From contig WPIO01000046.1 of assembly GCA_009760855.2 (NCBI GenBank), positions 2,940,501 to 2,985,000 of the forward strand: a stretch of 44,500 nucleotides of DNA, in the 5' to 3' direction. Source of the DNA: Cristatella mucedo. Taxonomy: Eukaryota; Bryozoa; Phylactolaemata; Cristatellidae. Position numbers and translations under genes: made by a program. Shown here piece after piece: positions 44,291 to 44,500 of this stretch. Position 1 is the stretch's first letter. Each line of letters opens with the position of its first letter. The notes beneath the pieces were generated by a model, which saw nothing but the letters and a program-made list of their open reading frames with translations, did not search any database and was not told where the DNA came from.

Positions 44291-44500
44291 AGAGAGAAAA
44301 CTGAGGTACTTGGACCTGAGATATGAGAGCGGCTGAGCGAGGGACTGACAGACAGAGATGGAGGCCAAAAGACTGCATAGTGAGTGAGACATAGATGATG
44401 GAAACGAGAGATAGACCAATGCACATGGATGGATGCCGAGAAAGAGATGGGGAGACAGAATGAAACAGACAGTTCTAGACACTCGTCGGAGAGGGAAGGA
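44291..44500. other. Purine-rich end of window
   Basis: GA-rich sequence (gagagggg, gagagagaaa, acagacagag). No feature assigned. Confidence 0.5.

Overview
The window is animal (metazoan) nuclear DNA: a single large spliced gene sits in transposon-rich sequence, every junction I can read is GT-AG, and there are no bacterial-type operons. The non-LTR retrotransposons, tRNA-derived SINEs, Tc1 and pogo relics and long dinucleotide repeats suggest an invertebrate, probably aquatic. I cannot name the species from the sequence.

The one host gene I can support is the orthologue of DCTN1, dynactin subunit 1 (p150Glued), on the + strand. Twenty-two coding exons from 10755 to 42162 join into one uninterrupted frame of 1022 codons, with matching phases at all 21 junctions. 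They encode the N-terminal CAP-Gly microtubule-binding domain (exons 1-2), a long Ala/Ser/Pro/Gly linker (exons 3-4), the first coiled coil that contacts dynein (exons 5-11) and the conserved p150Glued central region (exons 12-22). The C-terminal coiled coil and the stop codon are not found and should lie beyond the right edge.

Layout. 1-3215: decayed, nearly full-length LINE with endonuclease and reverse transcriptase. 2943-4882 and 5891-7819: a 1.9-kb direct duplication that starts inside the 3' end of that LINE. 7.9-10.7 kb: a second LINE family plus unassigned sequence. 10.75-42.2 kb: DCTN1, whose introns hold at least ten LINE fragments, several tRNA-derived SINEs, a Tc1-like transposase pseudogene, a pogo/Tigger-like MITE and long TG, TC and AT tracts. 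42.7-44.3 kb: another antisense LINE.

The points most worth checking are the SINE/LINE pair that share a 3' tail, the patchwork identity of the 1.9-kb duplication and its possible origin by LINE 3' transduction, the steep drop in CpG density from the upstream region to the introns, and TC microsatellites that serve as polypyrimidine tracts. I found no convincing new multi-gene system.
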